Translations under genes and position numbers: made by a program
Shown here: one piece after another, positions 1-9,158 of the stretch
Layout: every line of letters begins with the position of its first letter
How positions within the stretch are numbered: position 1 is the first letter of the stretch
Notes under the pieces: generated by a model
What the model was told of the DNA's origin: nothing
Databases searched by the model: none
What the model saw: the letters and a program-made list of their open reading frames with translations, nothing else
Origin: Idiomarina sp. X4
GTDB lineage: Bacteria; Pseudomonadota; Gammaproteobacteria; Enterobacterales; Alteromonadaceae
Length of the DNA stretch: 64,000 nt
Assembly: GCF_002808045.1 (NCBI RefSeq)
Contig: NZ_CP025000.1
Location: 1,922,001-1,986,000, forward strand
Direction of reading: 5' to 3'

Positions 1-1749
1 CGTTCCTGCGCGGTCGGTTGATGCGACAAGGTAAGGCAGCTCGCTGAGTTTGGCTTTTTTATACGTTTTTAAAAAGCCGGTCATAGAGATATAGACGGTA
101 TCGCCTGCAGAGATACTGGCTGGGGTATCCATTTGTACCTGTAAGCCACTTATTGAGAGATCGATAATCATCGCATCTCTGACAAACTTACCGGCTTTCA
201 CGCGGCAACGGCTGCGGTAGTTAAAGCGCCGTTCTTTGCGCAGGTTAACGAACTCTAAACGCGCTTCTTTGGTTCTTAACGGTACCGCAGGCGGATGTGC
301 AAAGGCCTTTAAAGAAGGAAGTTGTGACTTATTAACTTCTCCAACAGTTAAATCATTAACGTAAGCGGTAACATCGGAAACCGCCGCCAGGTATTTCAGC
401 GGCTTAACTGCCTGCTTTACCTCAACTGAAGGAGGATTGATACGAAAAGGGACTTTTATATGCTCCGGAACCGCTTGTGGTTGCCAGGCCAGCTCACTAT
501 TGCAAGAACGAACGTCAACCTGAAACACTCGCCAGGAAGCTTTTTGACGACCAAAGGCAATATAGGTATCCCAAAGCCCGGCTCGCTTTAACTCATCGAC
601 GGTGGCTGAATAGTGATAGATTTTGCCTCGCGCTGTTATCGAAAAGCTCAAAATAATCAGCTGTGCTGTACCGGCTGACTCTAACTGTTCGAAAATCTGC
701 TGACTGCGCCGGACATTAAATATTGAACCGAAACTAATTTGATTGAGCTCATTTAACCAAGTATCTAAAACAAAACGATTATTGTCTGTCGTTAACACAT
801 AGTCCGCAATGAGCCGTTTGTTTGCTTCTGAAAAGTAAACCGGTAATTGCCGCGTTCTCGGTAAGAAAAACTGCTCGTACCCTTTATTAATGACACTGTC
901 ATAGGTGTTATCAATATTAACGCGATAACGTTTTTTGTAGCCATTAATGAAACGCTGGAAGAAACGGTCAAGTTCGTCGGAGCGAAACTCTGACGCTCGA
1001 TTTAAATTAATGTACTGCTTTCCGTCAACTTGCTGTACGCCAACGACGACATAGGGAATGCGCATTTCAGGGTCGACTGTGAACTCTTTGGCTAAGCCGA
1101 CAAAGGACAGCTCTAGTTGATCTTGCGTCTTAATGTCTCGTGGTTCGTCCAGCCGTATGCGCATACCGGTAATGGATATGTCGGCGGTAACCCCTTTAAA
1201 CTGCTGCTCGTCAGCGTCGGTTAACAGAACATCTATGGTAAAATTCATGCGCTCTTCTGAGCGATACGGATAACGACCAAAATGGAAAGTCTCGGCTAAA
1301 TAGGAATAGGGCTCGTTAGACTCATCTCTGAATGGCGACTGGCCGCTTACCGGCTCAGCATTTTGAGACGCAAGGCTTTGTGCATAAGCTCGCTCTTCCT
1401 CCTGGGCACGACGTAGTTGATTATCGGCGTCAAGAATTTGTTCAAATGTGTCTTGAGTAAATACGCCTTTGTAGGTCTCCAGGCCTTTTTCAAAGATCTC
1501 GATAGCAACGCTGTCCAATTGATGCCGACGGCCTTGATGCTCATAAGGAAAACATTCGTCATCGATTTGATTCCGTAAATCAACTGTTCGACGACAAGGT
1601 GCAGCAAGTCGGTTAAGCTCCATTTTTAATTTGAAACGAGTGGGACCGTCCAGATCTTTGGTTAAGGTCTGGAAAATAGCGTCGAAATCAGAATCGTAAA
1701 TAACGGGTTTCAACTGTTCAATTAATTGGTCAAAATAAGAGTTTGGCAT
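1..1749 (-). CDS. PilZ-domain protein, 3' end outside window
   Basis: An open frame of 583 codons starts at ATG 1749 on the minus strand (reads MPNSYFDQLIEQLK) and is still open at base 1, so the C-terminus is missing. Two PilZ-like segments are visible: around residues 155-205 (YRSEERMNF followed by DISITGMRIRLD) and around residues 500-545 (RKERRFNYRSRC followed by DLSISGLQVQMD). Each has the RxxxR plus D/NxSxxG pattern that binds cyclic di-GMP in this family. The first 140 residues are helical and charged, with no signal peptide, so the protein is probably cytoplasmic. It is divergent from radA. Expected role: a c-di-GMP receptor affecting motility or surface behaviour; the exact target cannot be told. 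Confidence 0.8.
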   Translation of the reverse strand, partial: MPNSYFDQLIEQLKPVIYDSDFDAIFQTLTKDLDGPTRFKLKMELNRLAAPCRRTVDLRNQIDDECFPYEHQGRRHQLDSVAIEIFEKGLETYKGVFTQDTFEQILDADNQLRRAQEEERAYAQSLASQNAEPVSGQSPFRDESNEPYSYLAETFHFGRYPYRSEERMNFTIDVLLTDADEQQFKGVTADISITGMRIRLDEPRDIKTQDQLELSFVGLAKEFTVDPEMRIPYVVVGVQQVDGKQYINLNRASEFRSDELDRFFQRFINGYKKRYRVNIDNTYDSVINKGYEQFFLPRTRQLPVYFSEANKRLIADYVLTTDNNRFVLDTWLNELNQISFGSIFNVRRSQQIFEQLESAGTAQLIILSFSITARGKIYHYSATVDELKRAGLWDTYIAFGRQKASWRVFQVDVRSCNSELAWQPQAVPEHIKVPFRINPPSVEVKQAVKPLKYLAAVSDVTAYVNDLTVGEVNKSQLPSLKAFAHPPAVPLRTKEARLEFVNLRKERRFNYRSRCRVKAGKFVRDAMIIDLSISGLQVQMDTPASISAGDTVYISMTGFLKTYKKAKLSELPYLVASTDRAGT

Positions 1750-1811
1750 CAAGATCCATTTTTATTCGTTATTCTTGAATATTACCTCATATTAAAACGA
1801 GAAGCAGATTA

Positions 1812-3034
1812 ATGGCAAAAGCAAAAACGGCATACGTGTGTAGCGACTGTGGAGCAGACTTCCCTCGTTGGTTAGGGCAGTGCACAGAATGTAAAGCATG
1901 GAATACCTTAACCGAAGTTCGTCTGGCATCAAAACCTGCTTCTCCGGCAGTCGCGCGTCAGGGGTTTGCGGGAATGACTGAAAGCAAAGTGCAAACGCTT
2001 AATGAGGTTGATCTGCAGGAAGTGCCGCGCTTTAGCTCTGGCTTTAAAGAGTTCGACCGAGTGTTGGGTGGTGGCGTTGTACCGGGCTCGGCTATTTTAA
2101 TTGGTGGCTCGCCCGGAGCCGGGAAAAGTACTCTATTGTTACAAACGCTCTGCCAACTCGCCGAGAAAATGCCTGCATTGTACGTGACCGGGGAAGAGTC
2201 GTTACAGCAGGTTGCCATGCGAGCACAGCGCCTGAATTTGCCGACTAATAAATTACGAATGCTGTCAGAAACCTCTGTGGAAACCATTTGCCAGCTGGCT
2301 GACAAAGAAAAGCCAGCCATTATGGTTATCGACTCAATACAGGTAATGCACTTAGCGGATATCCAGTCAGCACCGGGCAGTGTATCTCAGGTACGCGAAG
2401 CTGCCGCTTATTTGACGCGTTATGCGAAGCAAAAGAACGTCGCCATTATCATGGTAGGGCATGTGACTAAAGAGGGGTCTTTGGCAGGCCCCAAGGTGCT
2501 GGAGCATTGTATCGATTGTTCCGTTATTTTGGATGGCTCTTCCGATTCACGTTATCGAACCCTCCGAGGCACTAAAAACCGTTTCGGTGCGGTAAACGAA
2601 TTAGGCGTGTTTGCCATGACGGGAGGAGGCCTTAAAGAGGTATCAAACCCCTCAGCAATATTCCTACAGCGAGCTGAAGAGCAAGGAAACGGCTCGGTGG
2701 TCATGGCGGTTTGCAGGTATCCGACCAGGATGTTTTCGTTAATGTGGTTGGTGGGGTAAAAGTGGCAGAGACATCAGCTGATTTGGCGTTACTGCTGGCG
2801 ATTGTATCGAGCTTTAAAGGCGATCCTTTGCCCAGAGAGTTAGTGGCTTTCGGTGAGGTTGGCTTAGCTGGAGAAATTCGTCCTGTGCCAAACGGTCTGG
2901 AGCGGTTAAACGAAGCGGCCAAGCATGGGTTTAAAAAAGCGGTAGTGCCTATCGCTAATAAGCCTAAAACGGCGCCGGAAGGTATGGAAGTTATTGGTGT
3001 GAAAAACCTGCAACAGGCGTTGGATGTTATTTAA
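1812..3034 (+). pseudogene. radA: DNA repair protein RadA, internal deletion and frameshift
   Basis: RadA is a RecA-like helicase that processes recombination branches. The N-terminal frame (1812-2759) carries the zinc finger (C10, C13, C24, C27), Walker A GGSPGAGKST at residues 98-107, Walker B MVIDSIQ and the KNRFG motif at 255-259. It leaves the family pattern after about residue 299 and stops at 2757-2759. The C-terminal Lon-like part resumes in another frame (LQVSDQDVFVNVVGG from 2711 to the stop at 3034). Compared with the remembered E. coli protein (about 460 aa), some 46-47 residues, including the WEGTRPLLVEIQALVD stretch, are gone. The two frames differ, so the deletion is not a multiple of three. 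The short form would be 315 aa without the LonP-like domain. Real mutation or assembly fault cannot be separated here. Confidence 0.85.
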
Positions 3035-3830
3035 ATTTATTGCCCTAAGCGCGCTGCTTATAGCGTTGGTAACGCTACCGGCTCAGGCTGAGAATGAAAA
3101 GCGCTGGGTTTCACTCAACCAGTGTATCGATATTGCACTGGCTCGCTGGAGTGAACACGGTGAACTGATAGGTATCACCAGGTTGCATAAAGAGCATGAA
3201 CTGTCCGGTATCAAAAGGCATAACGGTACTCTGGAAAGCATTTTGTCCTTAAGGCCAACGAAGGTTTTTGCGACGGAGTTTAACCAACCGAGGTTGGTTG
3301 AGGCGTTGAAGAATTATGTGGATGTTGTCGTTTTGCCGCAACCCCGGAACTGGAAGGCTTATGAGCAGTGGTTGTCTATTATGTCAGCTCAAACGGGGTA
3401 TTCTGAAAAAGTAGAACAACATAAAAATAAGCTGCAAATAGCGCTTAAGTCGCAAGCTGACAGCCAATCGGCAATTGTTATTATGCCGAATCAGTATAGC
3501 TGGGGAAAAGGTAGCTGGACGGATACTATGTTCGGGAAAATGGGGTGGCAAAATCTCGCGTCTACAGCCGGCTATGACTTAGTATCGATTGATTTAGAGC
3601 AACTGATAAGCTGGCAGCCTGACATGGTCATTATGGAAGGTTTCACGGATGACGCCGAGTCAGCTGACTTTGCTCTGGCCAATATATGGCGGCATCACCC
3701 CGTAGTACGCAGATGGATGGAGGAACAAGACAAAGTCCACTTCATTCCCCATGAAACGTCGTCATGCCCAGTCGTGAATGCAACGAGGTATGTCGAAGCG
3801 CTTGGTCACAGGAGACGTAACCGTGAGTAG
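3024..3830 (+). CDS. btuF: periplasmic binding protein of a cobalamin/iron-complex ABC transporter
   Basis: 268 aa with a signal peptide (hydrophobic residues 2-17, cleavage likely after PAQA). The body has the class III binding-protein pattern of BtuF/FecB-like proteins: GTLESILSLRPTKVFATEF, then LISWQPDMVIMEGF in the second lobe. It would capture vitamin B12 or a ferric siderophore in the periplasm and hand it to the permease encoded next. ATG 3024 lies inside the radA end (radA stops at 3034), and the gene overlaps the permease start, so the three transport genes look translationally linked. No B12 riboswitch is visible upstream, so substrate choice between cobalamin and iron complex is open; the symbol is tentative. 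Confidence 0.6.
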   Translation: MLFKFIALSALLIALVTLPAQAENEKRWVSLNQCIDIALARWSEHGELIGITRLHKEHELSGIKRHNGTLESILSLRPTKVFATEFNQPRLVEALKNYVDVVVLPQPRNWKAYEQWLSIMSAQTGYSEKVEQHKNKLQIALKSQADSQSAIVIMPNQYSWGKGSWTDTMFGKMGWQNLASTAGYDLVSIDLEQLISWQPDMVIMEGFTDDAESADFALANIWRHHPVVRRWMEEQDKVHFIPHETSSCPVVNATRYVEALGHRRRNRE

Positions 3831-4815
3831 GTTAATGAAATGGGTGTTAGTGCTCACTACCGGCATTATGGCAATTTCCTCATGGCACTTATCACAAGGC
3901 AGCAGCGGAATCACACTTTTGGATTGGTGGCAAAGCGACACCTTGTCAGCGTATCAACGCACCATTTTAGTCGATATTCGACTTCCAAGGCTGGTACTTG
4001 CGCTTGTTAACGGCGCAGCGCTTGGACTGGCAGGATCAGCCATGCAGTTGTTACTCAGAAATCCACTGGCAGAGCCAGGACTTACTGGTGTATCGGCTGG
4101 CGCAGCTTTAACGACGGTGGCTGTACTGTACTTTGGCTTGCTGCCCACTTTTTCCTGGTTGTTACCCTTTATTGCATTGGCTGGTGGCTTGGCCGCTATT
4201 ATTGTCGTAGTGGTGATGGCGGGACGATATGCTGACGTTAACCGGGTCATTTTAGCGGGGGTTGCGATTTCCTCATTGGCGGGTGCTGCAATGGCACTGC
4301 TGTTGTATTTAGCTCCCAATCCATTTGCTTTTCAGGAATGGAGTCAGTGGACTTTAGGAAGCCTGGCAAACAGAGGCTGGTCACACGTTATGTTGATGCT
4401 GCCACTTGCCTTTGCCGGCGCAGTGTTGGTGTTGACTCAAACGCGTTTCTTAACCGCACTCACTTTTTCCGAAGAAACCGTTGTCAGTATGGGGTATAGC
4501 TACCCGACAAGACGCAATCTGGTATTGATTGCTGTGGCATTACTGACAGGAAGTAGCGTCGTTAGCGTTGGTATTATTGGTTTTGTGGGCTTGCTTGCAC
4601 CCCATGTGGTAAGGCTCTTGGGACTTGGCCACCCCAAACAAGTTTTGTTTATGAGCGCGTTAACCGGGGCCTTCCTGGTGTTATCAATTGATATTTTTGT
4701 GCGCCTAATTAGTGTAGGACGAGAGTTACCGCTGGGGGTAGTTGCTGCGGTTATTGGGGCGCCCTTACTCATTTTTCTGTTGGTAAGGCAGAAAGCGCGG
4801 CATGCGATAGGATAA
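3823..4815 (+). CDS. btuC: FecCD/BtuC-family ABC transporter permease
   Basis: Inner-membrane permease of the iron-chelate/cobalamin uptake family, about 330 aa with many hydrophobic segments. Family signatures are LRNPLAEPGLTGVSAG near residue 80 and, near the C-terminus, IGFVGLLAPHVVRLLG and GRELPLGVVAAVIGAP. I prefer GTG 3823, preceded by AGGAG about 8 nt upstream and overlapping the binding-protein stop (3828-3830), over the upstream ATG 3778, which would add 15 non-hydrophobic residues overlapping the previous gene by 53 nt. It sits between its binding protein and its ATPase. The length fits BtuC-like proteins. Confidence 0.75.
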   Translation: MSRLMKWVLVLTTGIMAISSWHLSQGSSGITLLDWWQSDTLSAYQRTILVDIRLPRLVLALVNGAALGLAGSAMQLLLRNPLAEPGLTGVSAGAALTTVAVLYFGLLPTFSWLLPFIALAGGLAAIIVVVVMAGRYADVNRVILAGVAISSLAGAAMALLLYLAPNPFAFQEWSQWTLGSLANRGWSHVMLMLPLAFAGAVLVLTQTRFLTALTFSEETVVSMGYSYPTRRNLVLIAVALLTGSSVVSVGIIGFVGLLAPHVVRLLGLGHPKQVLFMSALTGAFLVLSIDIFVRLISVGRELPLGVVAAVIGAPLLIFLLVRQKARHAIG

Positions 4816-4820
4816 ATACA

Positions 4821-5570
4821 GTGCTAACCATAGATAATGTGAGCTTGAAAGGCATTAATCGACCAAGGCTGAGCAATGTCGGGTTGTCTCTTGATAGCGG
4901 CAAATTAATCGGTCTGATAGGCCCCAATGGCGCTGGTAAAAGCTCGCTGTTAAAAGCAATAGCCGGGGTTGAAGCGGCCTCGGGGGCGCTTTTATGGAAT
5001 AGACAATCGCTGTCAGCCATGAATGATAATGAAAGGGCAAATACGTTGTCGTATATGGCTCAAGACGATACTCCACAGTGGGATCTGACCATAGAAGAGA
5101 TTATCGACATTGGCCTTTTAAAGAAGCGACTTCCTAGCTCAGAGCGACAGCGGCGTATTGAAAAAACGAGTGAAACGCTTAATCTTTCTGAATTTACTGG
5201 TCACTCGATTCAACGACTATCGCGAGGTGAGTTACAGCGGGTTTTGCTGGCCAGAGCACTTGTTTCTGAGCCCGAGCTGTTACTTTGTGATGAGCCAACT
5301 AATGCTCTGGATATCTACCATCAACTTAATGTGTTGCAGCTACTTAAAAAACAAAGCGAGAAGGGGCGGTTAGTAATGATGGCCATTCACGATATCCCAC
5401 AGGCGGCTGAATATTGTGATGAATTAGTCTTGCTGGATAAAGGCAGGCTAGTTTGCAATGGACAACCCTTTGAGGTGTTAACCAAAGAGAATTTGGCGGC
5501 CACTTTTGGGATCCATGCGGACTGGATTTGCAATAAAAGGGGCGTAGCCTGGCAGCCTCGCCCCTTATAA
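4821..5570 (+). CDS. btuD: ABC transporter ATP-binding protein, BtuD/FecE type
   Basis: 249 aa nucleotide-binding subunit that would power the preceding permease. Visible motifs: Walker A GPNGAGKSS (residues 34-42), Q-loop in SYMAQDD, an ABC signature reading LSRGELQR instead of the usual LSGGQ, Walker B LLLCDEPTNALD and switch histidine in MAIHD. It starts at GTG 4821, five bases after the permease stop. The 3' end is convergent with ettA with a six-base gap and contains, on the other strand, a probable ettA terminator. BtuD naming follows the operon; FecE-type iron uptake is an equal alternative. Confidence 0.7.
   Translation: MLTIDNVSLKGINRPRLSNVGLSLDSGKLIGLIGPNGAGKSSLLKAIAGVEAASGALLWNRQSLSAMNDNERANTLSYMAQDDTPQWDLTIEEIIDIGLLKKRLPSSERQRRIEKTSETLNLSEFTGHSIQRLSRGELQRVLLARALVSEPELLLCDEPTNALDIYHQLNVLQLLKKQSEKGRLVMMAIHDIPQAAEYCDELVLLDKGRLVCNGQPFEVLTKENLAATFGIHADWICNKRGVAWQPRPL
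5537..5566 (-). terminator. probable ettA terminator inside the opposing ATPase gene
   Basis: The perfect 8-bp inverted repeat AAGGGGCG / CGCCCCTT (5537-5544 and 5559-5566, 14-nt loop) is followed on the minus strand by TTTTATT. It lies just past the ettA stop at 5577 and within the last codons of the convergent ABC ATPase gene. Confidence 0.6.
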
Positions 5571-5576
5571 CGGTTA

Positions 5577-7241
5577 TTAGCCAATAGGCTTATATTTAAT
5601 ACGGTGCGGCTCCATTGCCTGTTCACCGAATTTGTCCTTCATATAAGCTTCGTAATCGCTGTAGTTACCTTCGTAGAAGACCACTTCGCCTTCGTCACGG
5701 TAATCCAGAATATGCGTGGCAATGCGGTCAAGGAACCAACGGTCGTGCGAGATAACCATCACAGAGCCCGGGAACTCAAGAATAGCTTCTTCAAGTGCTC
5801 GCAGGGTTTCAACGTCTAAGTCGTTGGTTGGCTCATCGAGAAGCAGCACGTTACCGCCAGCCTTTAATAGCTTCGCTAAGTGCACTCGGTTACGTTCACC
5901 ACCCGATAATTCGCCAATGCGTTTTTGCTGATCGGTACCGCGGAAGTTAAAACGACCCACATAGGCACGGCCATTCACTTCAAAGTTACCAATCTTCAGG
6001 ATGTCGTTACCGTCAGTAATTTCTTCAAAGACGGTTTTTTTGTCATCCATGTTGTCACGGAACTGATCAACACTGGCCAATTGTACGGTTTCACCCAATT
6101 CGATAGAGCCGCTGTCCGGCTTTTCTTCGCCGCTTATCATGCGGAATAAGGTGGATTTACCCGCACCGTTAGGACCAATAATACCGACAATAGCCCCTTT
6201 AGGAACACTGAAGCTTAGGTTGTCGATAAGCTGGCGCTTTTCGTAAGATTTGCTAATACCATTAACTTCAATAACCTTGTCACCCAGACGAGGGCCTGGC
6301 GGAATAAACAACTCGTTGGTTTCGTTACGTTTCTGATAGTCGCCACTTTGCAGTTCTTCAAAGCGGTTAAGGCGCGCCTTGCTTTTCGCCTGGCGTCCTT
6401 TCGGGTTAGTGCGTACCCACTCAAGTTCTTGTTTAATCGTGCGCTGGCGAGCTTTCTCAGCACGTTCTTCCTGCTCCAGGCGTTTTTCTTTCTGTTCCAG
6501 CCAGGAAGAGTAGTTACCTTCCCATGGAATACCATAGCCACGGTCAAGTTCAAGGATCCAACCTGCAACGTTATCGAGGAAGTAACGGTCGTGGGTAATG
6601 GCAACCACGGTCCCCGTGTAATCGTGCAAGAAACGCTCTAGCCAAGCAACCGACTCTGCATCAAGGTGGTTGGTAGGCTCGTCTAACAGCAGCATGTCCG
6701 GCTTAGATAACAGTAAACGACAAATAGCCACACGGCGTCGCTCACCACCCGACAGGTTGCCGATTTTGGCGTCCCATTCAGGAAGGCGTAAAGCATCTGC
6801 TGCGCGTTCCAGAATATTTTCAATGTTGTGACCGTCTTTGGCTTGCAACAGTGCTTCCAGTTCGCCTTGTTCTTTCGACAGCGCGTCGAAATCAGCATTC
6901 TCATCAGCGTAGGCCGCGTAAATTTCATCGAGGCGACCCAGCGCTTCTTTTACGTCTGTAACAGCCTCTTCAACCGTTTCTTTGACCGTTTTGCTTTCAT
7001 CGAGCTCAGGCTCCTGTGGCAGGTAACCAATTTGAGTCCCTGATAATGCGCGAGCTTCACCTTCATACTCTGTATCAACACCCGCCATAATGCGGAGCAG
7101 GGTCGACTTACCGGCACCGTTAACACCCAGAACACCAATTTTGGCCCCTGGAAAAAACGACAGAGAAATATCTTTTAAGATGGTTTTCTTAGGTGGCACT
7201 ACTTTGCTCACCTGAGACATTGAATAGATATATTGCGCCAT
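5577..7241 (-). CDS. ettA: energy-dependent translational throttle protein EttA
   Basis: 554 aa ABC-F protein with two tandem ATPase domains and no membrane segments. Domain 1: GVNGAGKST near residue 40, LSGGERRR, LLLDEPTNHLD. Domain 2: GPNGAGKST near residue 355, LSGGERNR, LLLDEPTNDLD. The charged linker between them (RTIKQELEWVRTNPKGRQ) is typical of the family. EttA binds the ribosomal E site and gates the first elongation step according to the ATP/ADP ratio. Length and both signature motifs match the E. coli protein closely. It is monocistronic and divergent from glyA. Confidence 0.93.
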   Translation of the reverse strand: MAQYIYSMSQVSKVVPPKKTILKDISLSFFPGAKIGVLGVNGAGKSTLLRIMAGVDTEYEGEARALSGTQIGYLPQEPELDESKTVKETVEEAVTDVKEALGRLDEIYAAYADENADFDALSKEQGELEALLQAKDGHNIENILERAADALRLPEWDAKIGNLSGGERRRVAICRLLLSKPDMLLLDEPTNHLDAESVAWLERFLHDYTGTVVAITHDRYFLDNVAGWILELDRGYGIPWEGNYSSWLEQKEKRLEQEERAEKARQRTIKQELEWVRTNPKGRQAKSKARLNRFEELQSGDYQKRNETNELFIPPGPRLGDKVIEVNGISKSYEKRQLIDNLSFSVPKGAIVGIIGPNGAGKSTLFRMISGEEKPDSGSIELGETVQLASVDQFRDNMDDKKTVFEEITDGNDILKIGNFEVNGRAYVGRFNFRGTDQQKRIGELSGGERNRVHLAKLLKAGGNVLLLDEPTNDLDVETLRALEEAILEFPGSVMVISHDRWFLDRIATHILDYRDEGEVVFYEGNYSDYEAYMKDKFGEQAMEPHRIKYKPIG

Positions 7242-7400
7242 AGCGACGTAAAATCCTTCCTATCAACAAAAAAGTTACTGCATAGTTTACTGTTATTTAC
7301 GAACATCCCCAAACTTTGTTGTGCTGAACTAGGCACTCATTTGTGTTTTAAGGTAAAATACCCGACAAATTAAGACCATTTAATGATTTGGAGAGCTGTA

Positions 7401-8657
7401 ATGCTGAAATCTGAGATGAACATTGCCGACTTTGATGCGGACTTATGGCAAGCGATGCAAGGCGAAGTTGAGCGTCAGGAACAACACATAGAGCTGATTG
7501 CGTCAGAAAACTACACCAGTCCGCGAGTCATGCAGGCGCAAGGTTCTCAGTTAACCAACAAGTACGCAGAAGGCTATCCACATAAGCGTTATTATGGTGG
7601 CTGTGAGTTTGTCGATAAGGTTGAAGACTTAGCCATTGAGCGTGCCAAAGAGTTATTCGGTGCAAAATATGCAAACGTACAGCCACATTCTGGTTCGCAA
7701 GCAAATACGGCTGCATTTATGGCGCTGATGGAAGCCGGAGACACTTTCCTTGGTATGAGTTTGGCGCACGGTGGTCACTTAACTCACGGTTCCGGAGTTA
7801 ACTTCTCAGGAAAGCTTTATAACGCCGTTTCGTATGGCCTGGACGAATCCACTGGTGAAATTGACTATGCCGAAGTTGAAAAACTGGCGCTGGAACACAA
7901 ACCGAAAGTGATCGTTGCGGGCTTCTCAGCCTATTCTGGTATCGTTGACTGGAAAAAATTCCGTGAAATTGCGGATAAAGTTGATGCTTATTTAATGGTC
8001 GATATGGCGCACGTAGCGGGTTTGATTGCTGCAGGTGAATACCCGAACCCAGTGCCTTACGCACACGTTGTTACTACGACTACGCATAAAACGCTGGCGG
8101 GCCCACGTGGTGGTTTGATTATTTCCGGTAGCGATGATGAAAAGCTGCATAAAAAATTAAACAGTGCCGTATTCCCGGGTAATCAAGGCGGTCCGTTATG
8201 CCATGTTATTGCCGGTAAAGCGGTCGCTTTCCAGGAAGCATTACAGCCGGAATTTAAAGCTTACCAGCAACAAGTGCTAAAAAATGCGAACGTAATGGTT
8301 AAAGCAATGCAGTCTCGCGGCTATAAGATTGTTTCTAATGGTACGCAGAATCACTTATTCCTGGTTGATCTAATCGATAAAGACATCACGGGTAAAGACG
8401 CAGATGCTGCTTTAGGTGATGCATTTATTACGGTTAACAAGAATGCGGTTCCTAATGATCCGCGTTCTCCTTTTGTGACCTCTGGCTTGCGTTTAGGCAC
8501 ACCGGCTATTACCCGCCGTGGCTTTAAAGAAACTGAAGCTGAACAAGTTGCTAACTGGATCTGTGACGTTCTGGACGATATCTCGAACGAGAGCAAAATT
8601 TCAGAAGTACGTGAACAAGTAAAAGCGTTATGCGCTAACTTTCCGGTATACGGATAA
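7401..8657 (+). CDS. glyA: serine hydroxymethyltransferase
   Basis: PLP enzyme interconverting serine and glycine with transfer of a one-carbon unit to tetrahydrofolate; it supplies glycine, purine and thymidylate synthesis in the cytoplasm. 418 aa from ATG 7401, chosen because GGAGAG lies 5-10 nt upstream and the protein then begins [12 protein letters not shown] like relatives; an upstream ATG at 7383 adds six unlikely residues. Motifs: [23 protein letters not shown], and the PLP lysine in [14 protein letters not shown]. Full length. No PurR-like box could be identified with confidence in the 159-bp gap to ettA. Confidence 0.96.
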   Translation: MLKSEMNIADFDADLWQAMQGEVERQEQHIELIASENYTSPRVMQAQGSQLTNKYAEGYPHKRYYGGCEFVDKVEDLAIERAKELFGAKYANVQPHSGSQANTAAFMALMEAGDTFLGMSLAHGGHLTHGSGVNFSGKLYNAVSYGLDESTGEIDYAEVEKLALEHKPKVIVAGFSAYSGIVDWKKFREIADKVDAYLMVDMAHVAGLIAAGEYPNPVPYAHVVTTTTHKTLAGPRGGLIISGSDDEKLHKKLNSAVFPGNQGGPLCHVIAGKAVAFQEALQPEFKAYQQQVLKNANVMVKAMQSRGYKIVSNGTQNHLFLVDLIDKDITGKDADAALGDAFITVNKNAVPNDPRSPFVTSGLRLGTPAITRRGFKETEAEQVANWICDVLDDISNESKISEVREQVKALCANFPVYG

Positions 8658-8708
8658 TTACGCACTATCGTTAAACGAGTCGTAAAGCGCACTTAAAGGA
8701 GTCAGGCA

Positions 8709-9158
8709 ATGCATTGTCCATTTTGTGGCACACAAGACACCAAGGTTATTGATTCGCGCTTAGTTGCGGATGGCGCCTCGGTACGTCGCCGGCGTGAGTG
8801 TAATCATTGCAAGGAGCGCTTTACGACTTTTGAAACGGCTGAACTCATCATGCCGCGGGTTATTAAAACCGATGGCTCGAGAGAACCGTTCAATGAAGAT
8901 AAGCTCCGCAACGGGTTGTTAAGAGCACTCGAAAAGCGCCCAGTTAGTCTGGAGCTTATGGAACAGGCTATTAATAAAATTAAATCGAGTATCCGTGCGA
9001 CGGGTGAGCGCGAAATAACCAGTAATTTTATTGGTGGATTGGTTATGGAAAACCTGAAACAAATCGACAAAGTGGCCTATGTAAGGTTTGCTTCCGTTTA
9101 TCGCTCGTTCGAAGATATTCGAGAGTTTGGCGAAGAAATCGCTCGTTTGAATGATTAA
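8709..9158 (+). CDS. nrdR: transcriptional repressor NrdR
   Basis: 149 aa regulator of ribonucleotide reductase genes. The N-terminal zinc ribbon has CPFC (C3, C6) and CNHC (C31, C34), followed by RRRREC-type basic residues and an ATP-cone domain starting at [13 protein letters not shown]. The family binds ATP or dATP to set its oligomer state and blocks nrd promoters at NrdR boxes. A clear AAGGAG Shine-Dalgarno precedes ATG 8709. Its stop overlaps ribD by 8 nt, the usual nrdR-ribD arrangement. Confidence 0.96.
   Translation: MHCPFCGTQDTKVIDSRLVADGASVRRRRECNHCKERFTTFETAELIMPRVIKTDGSREPFNEDKLRNGLLRALEKRPVSLELMEQAINKIKSSIRATGEREITSNFIGGLVMENLKQIDKVAYVRFASVYRSFEDIREFGEEIARLND

Noticed and set aside
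2711..3034. Separate 107-aa gene inside the radA region
   Set aside because: It begins at a TTG in the middle of the conserved RadA sequence and continues the family pattern exactly; it is the displaced C-terminus of radA.
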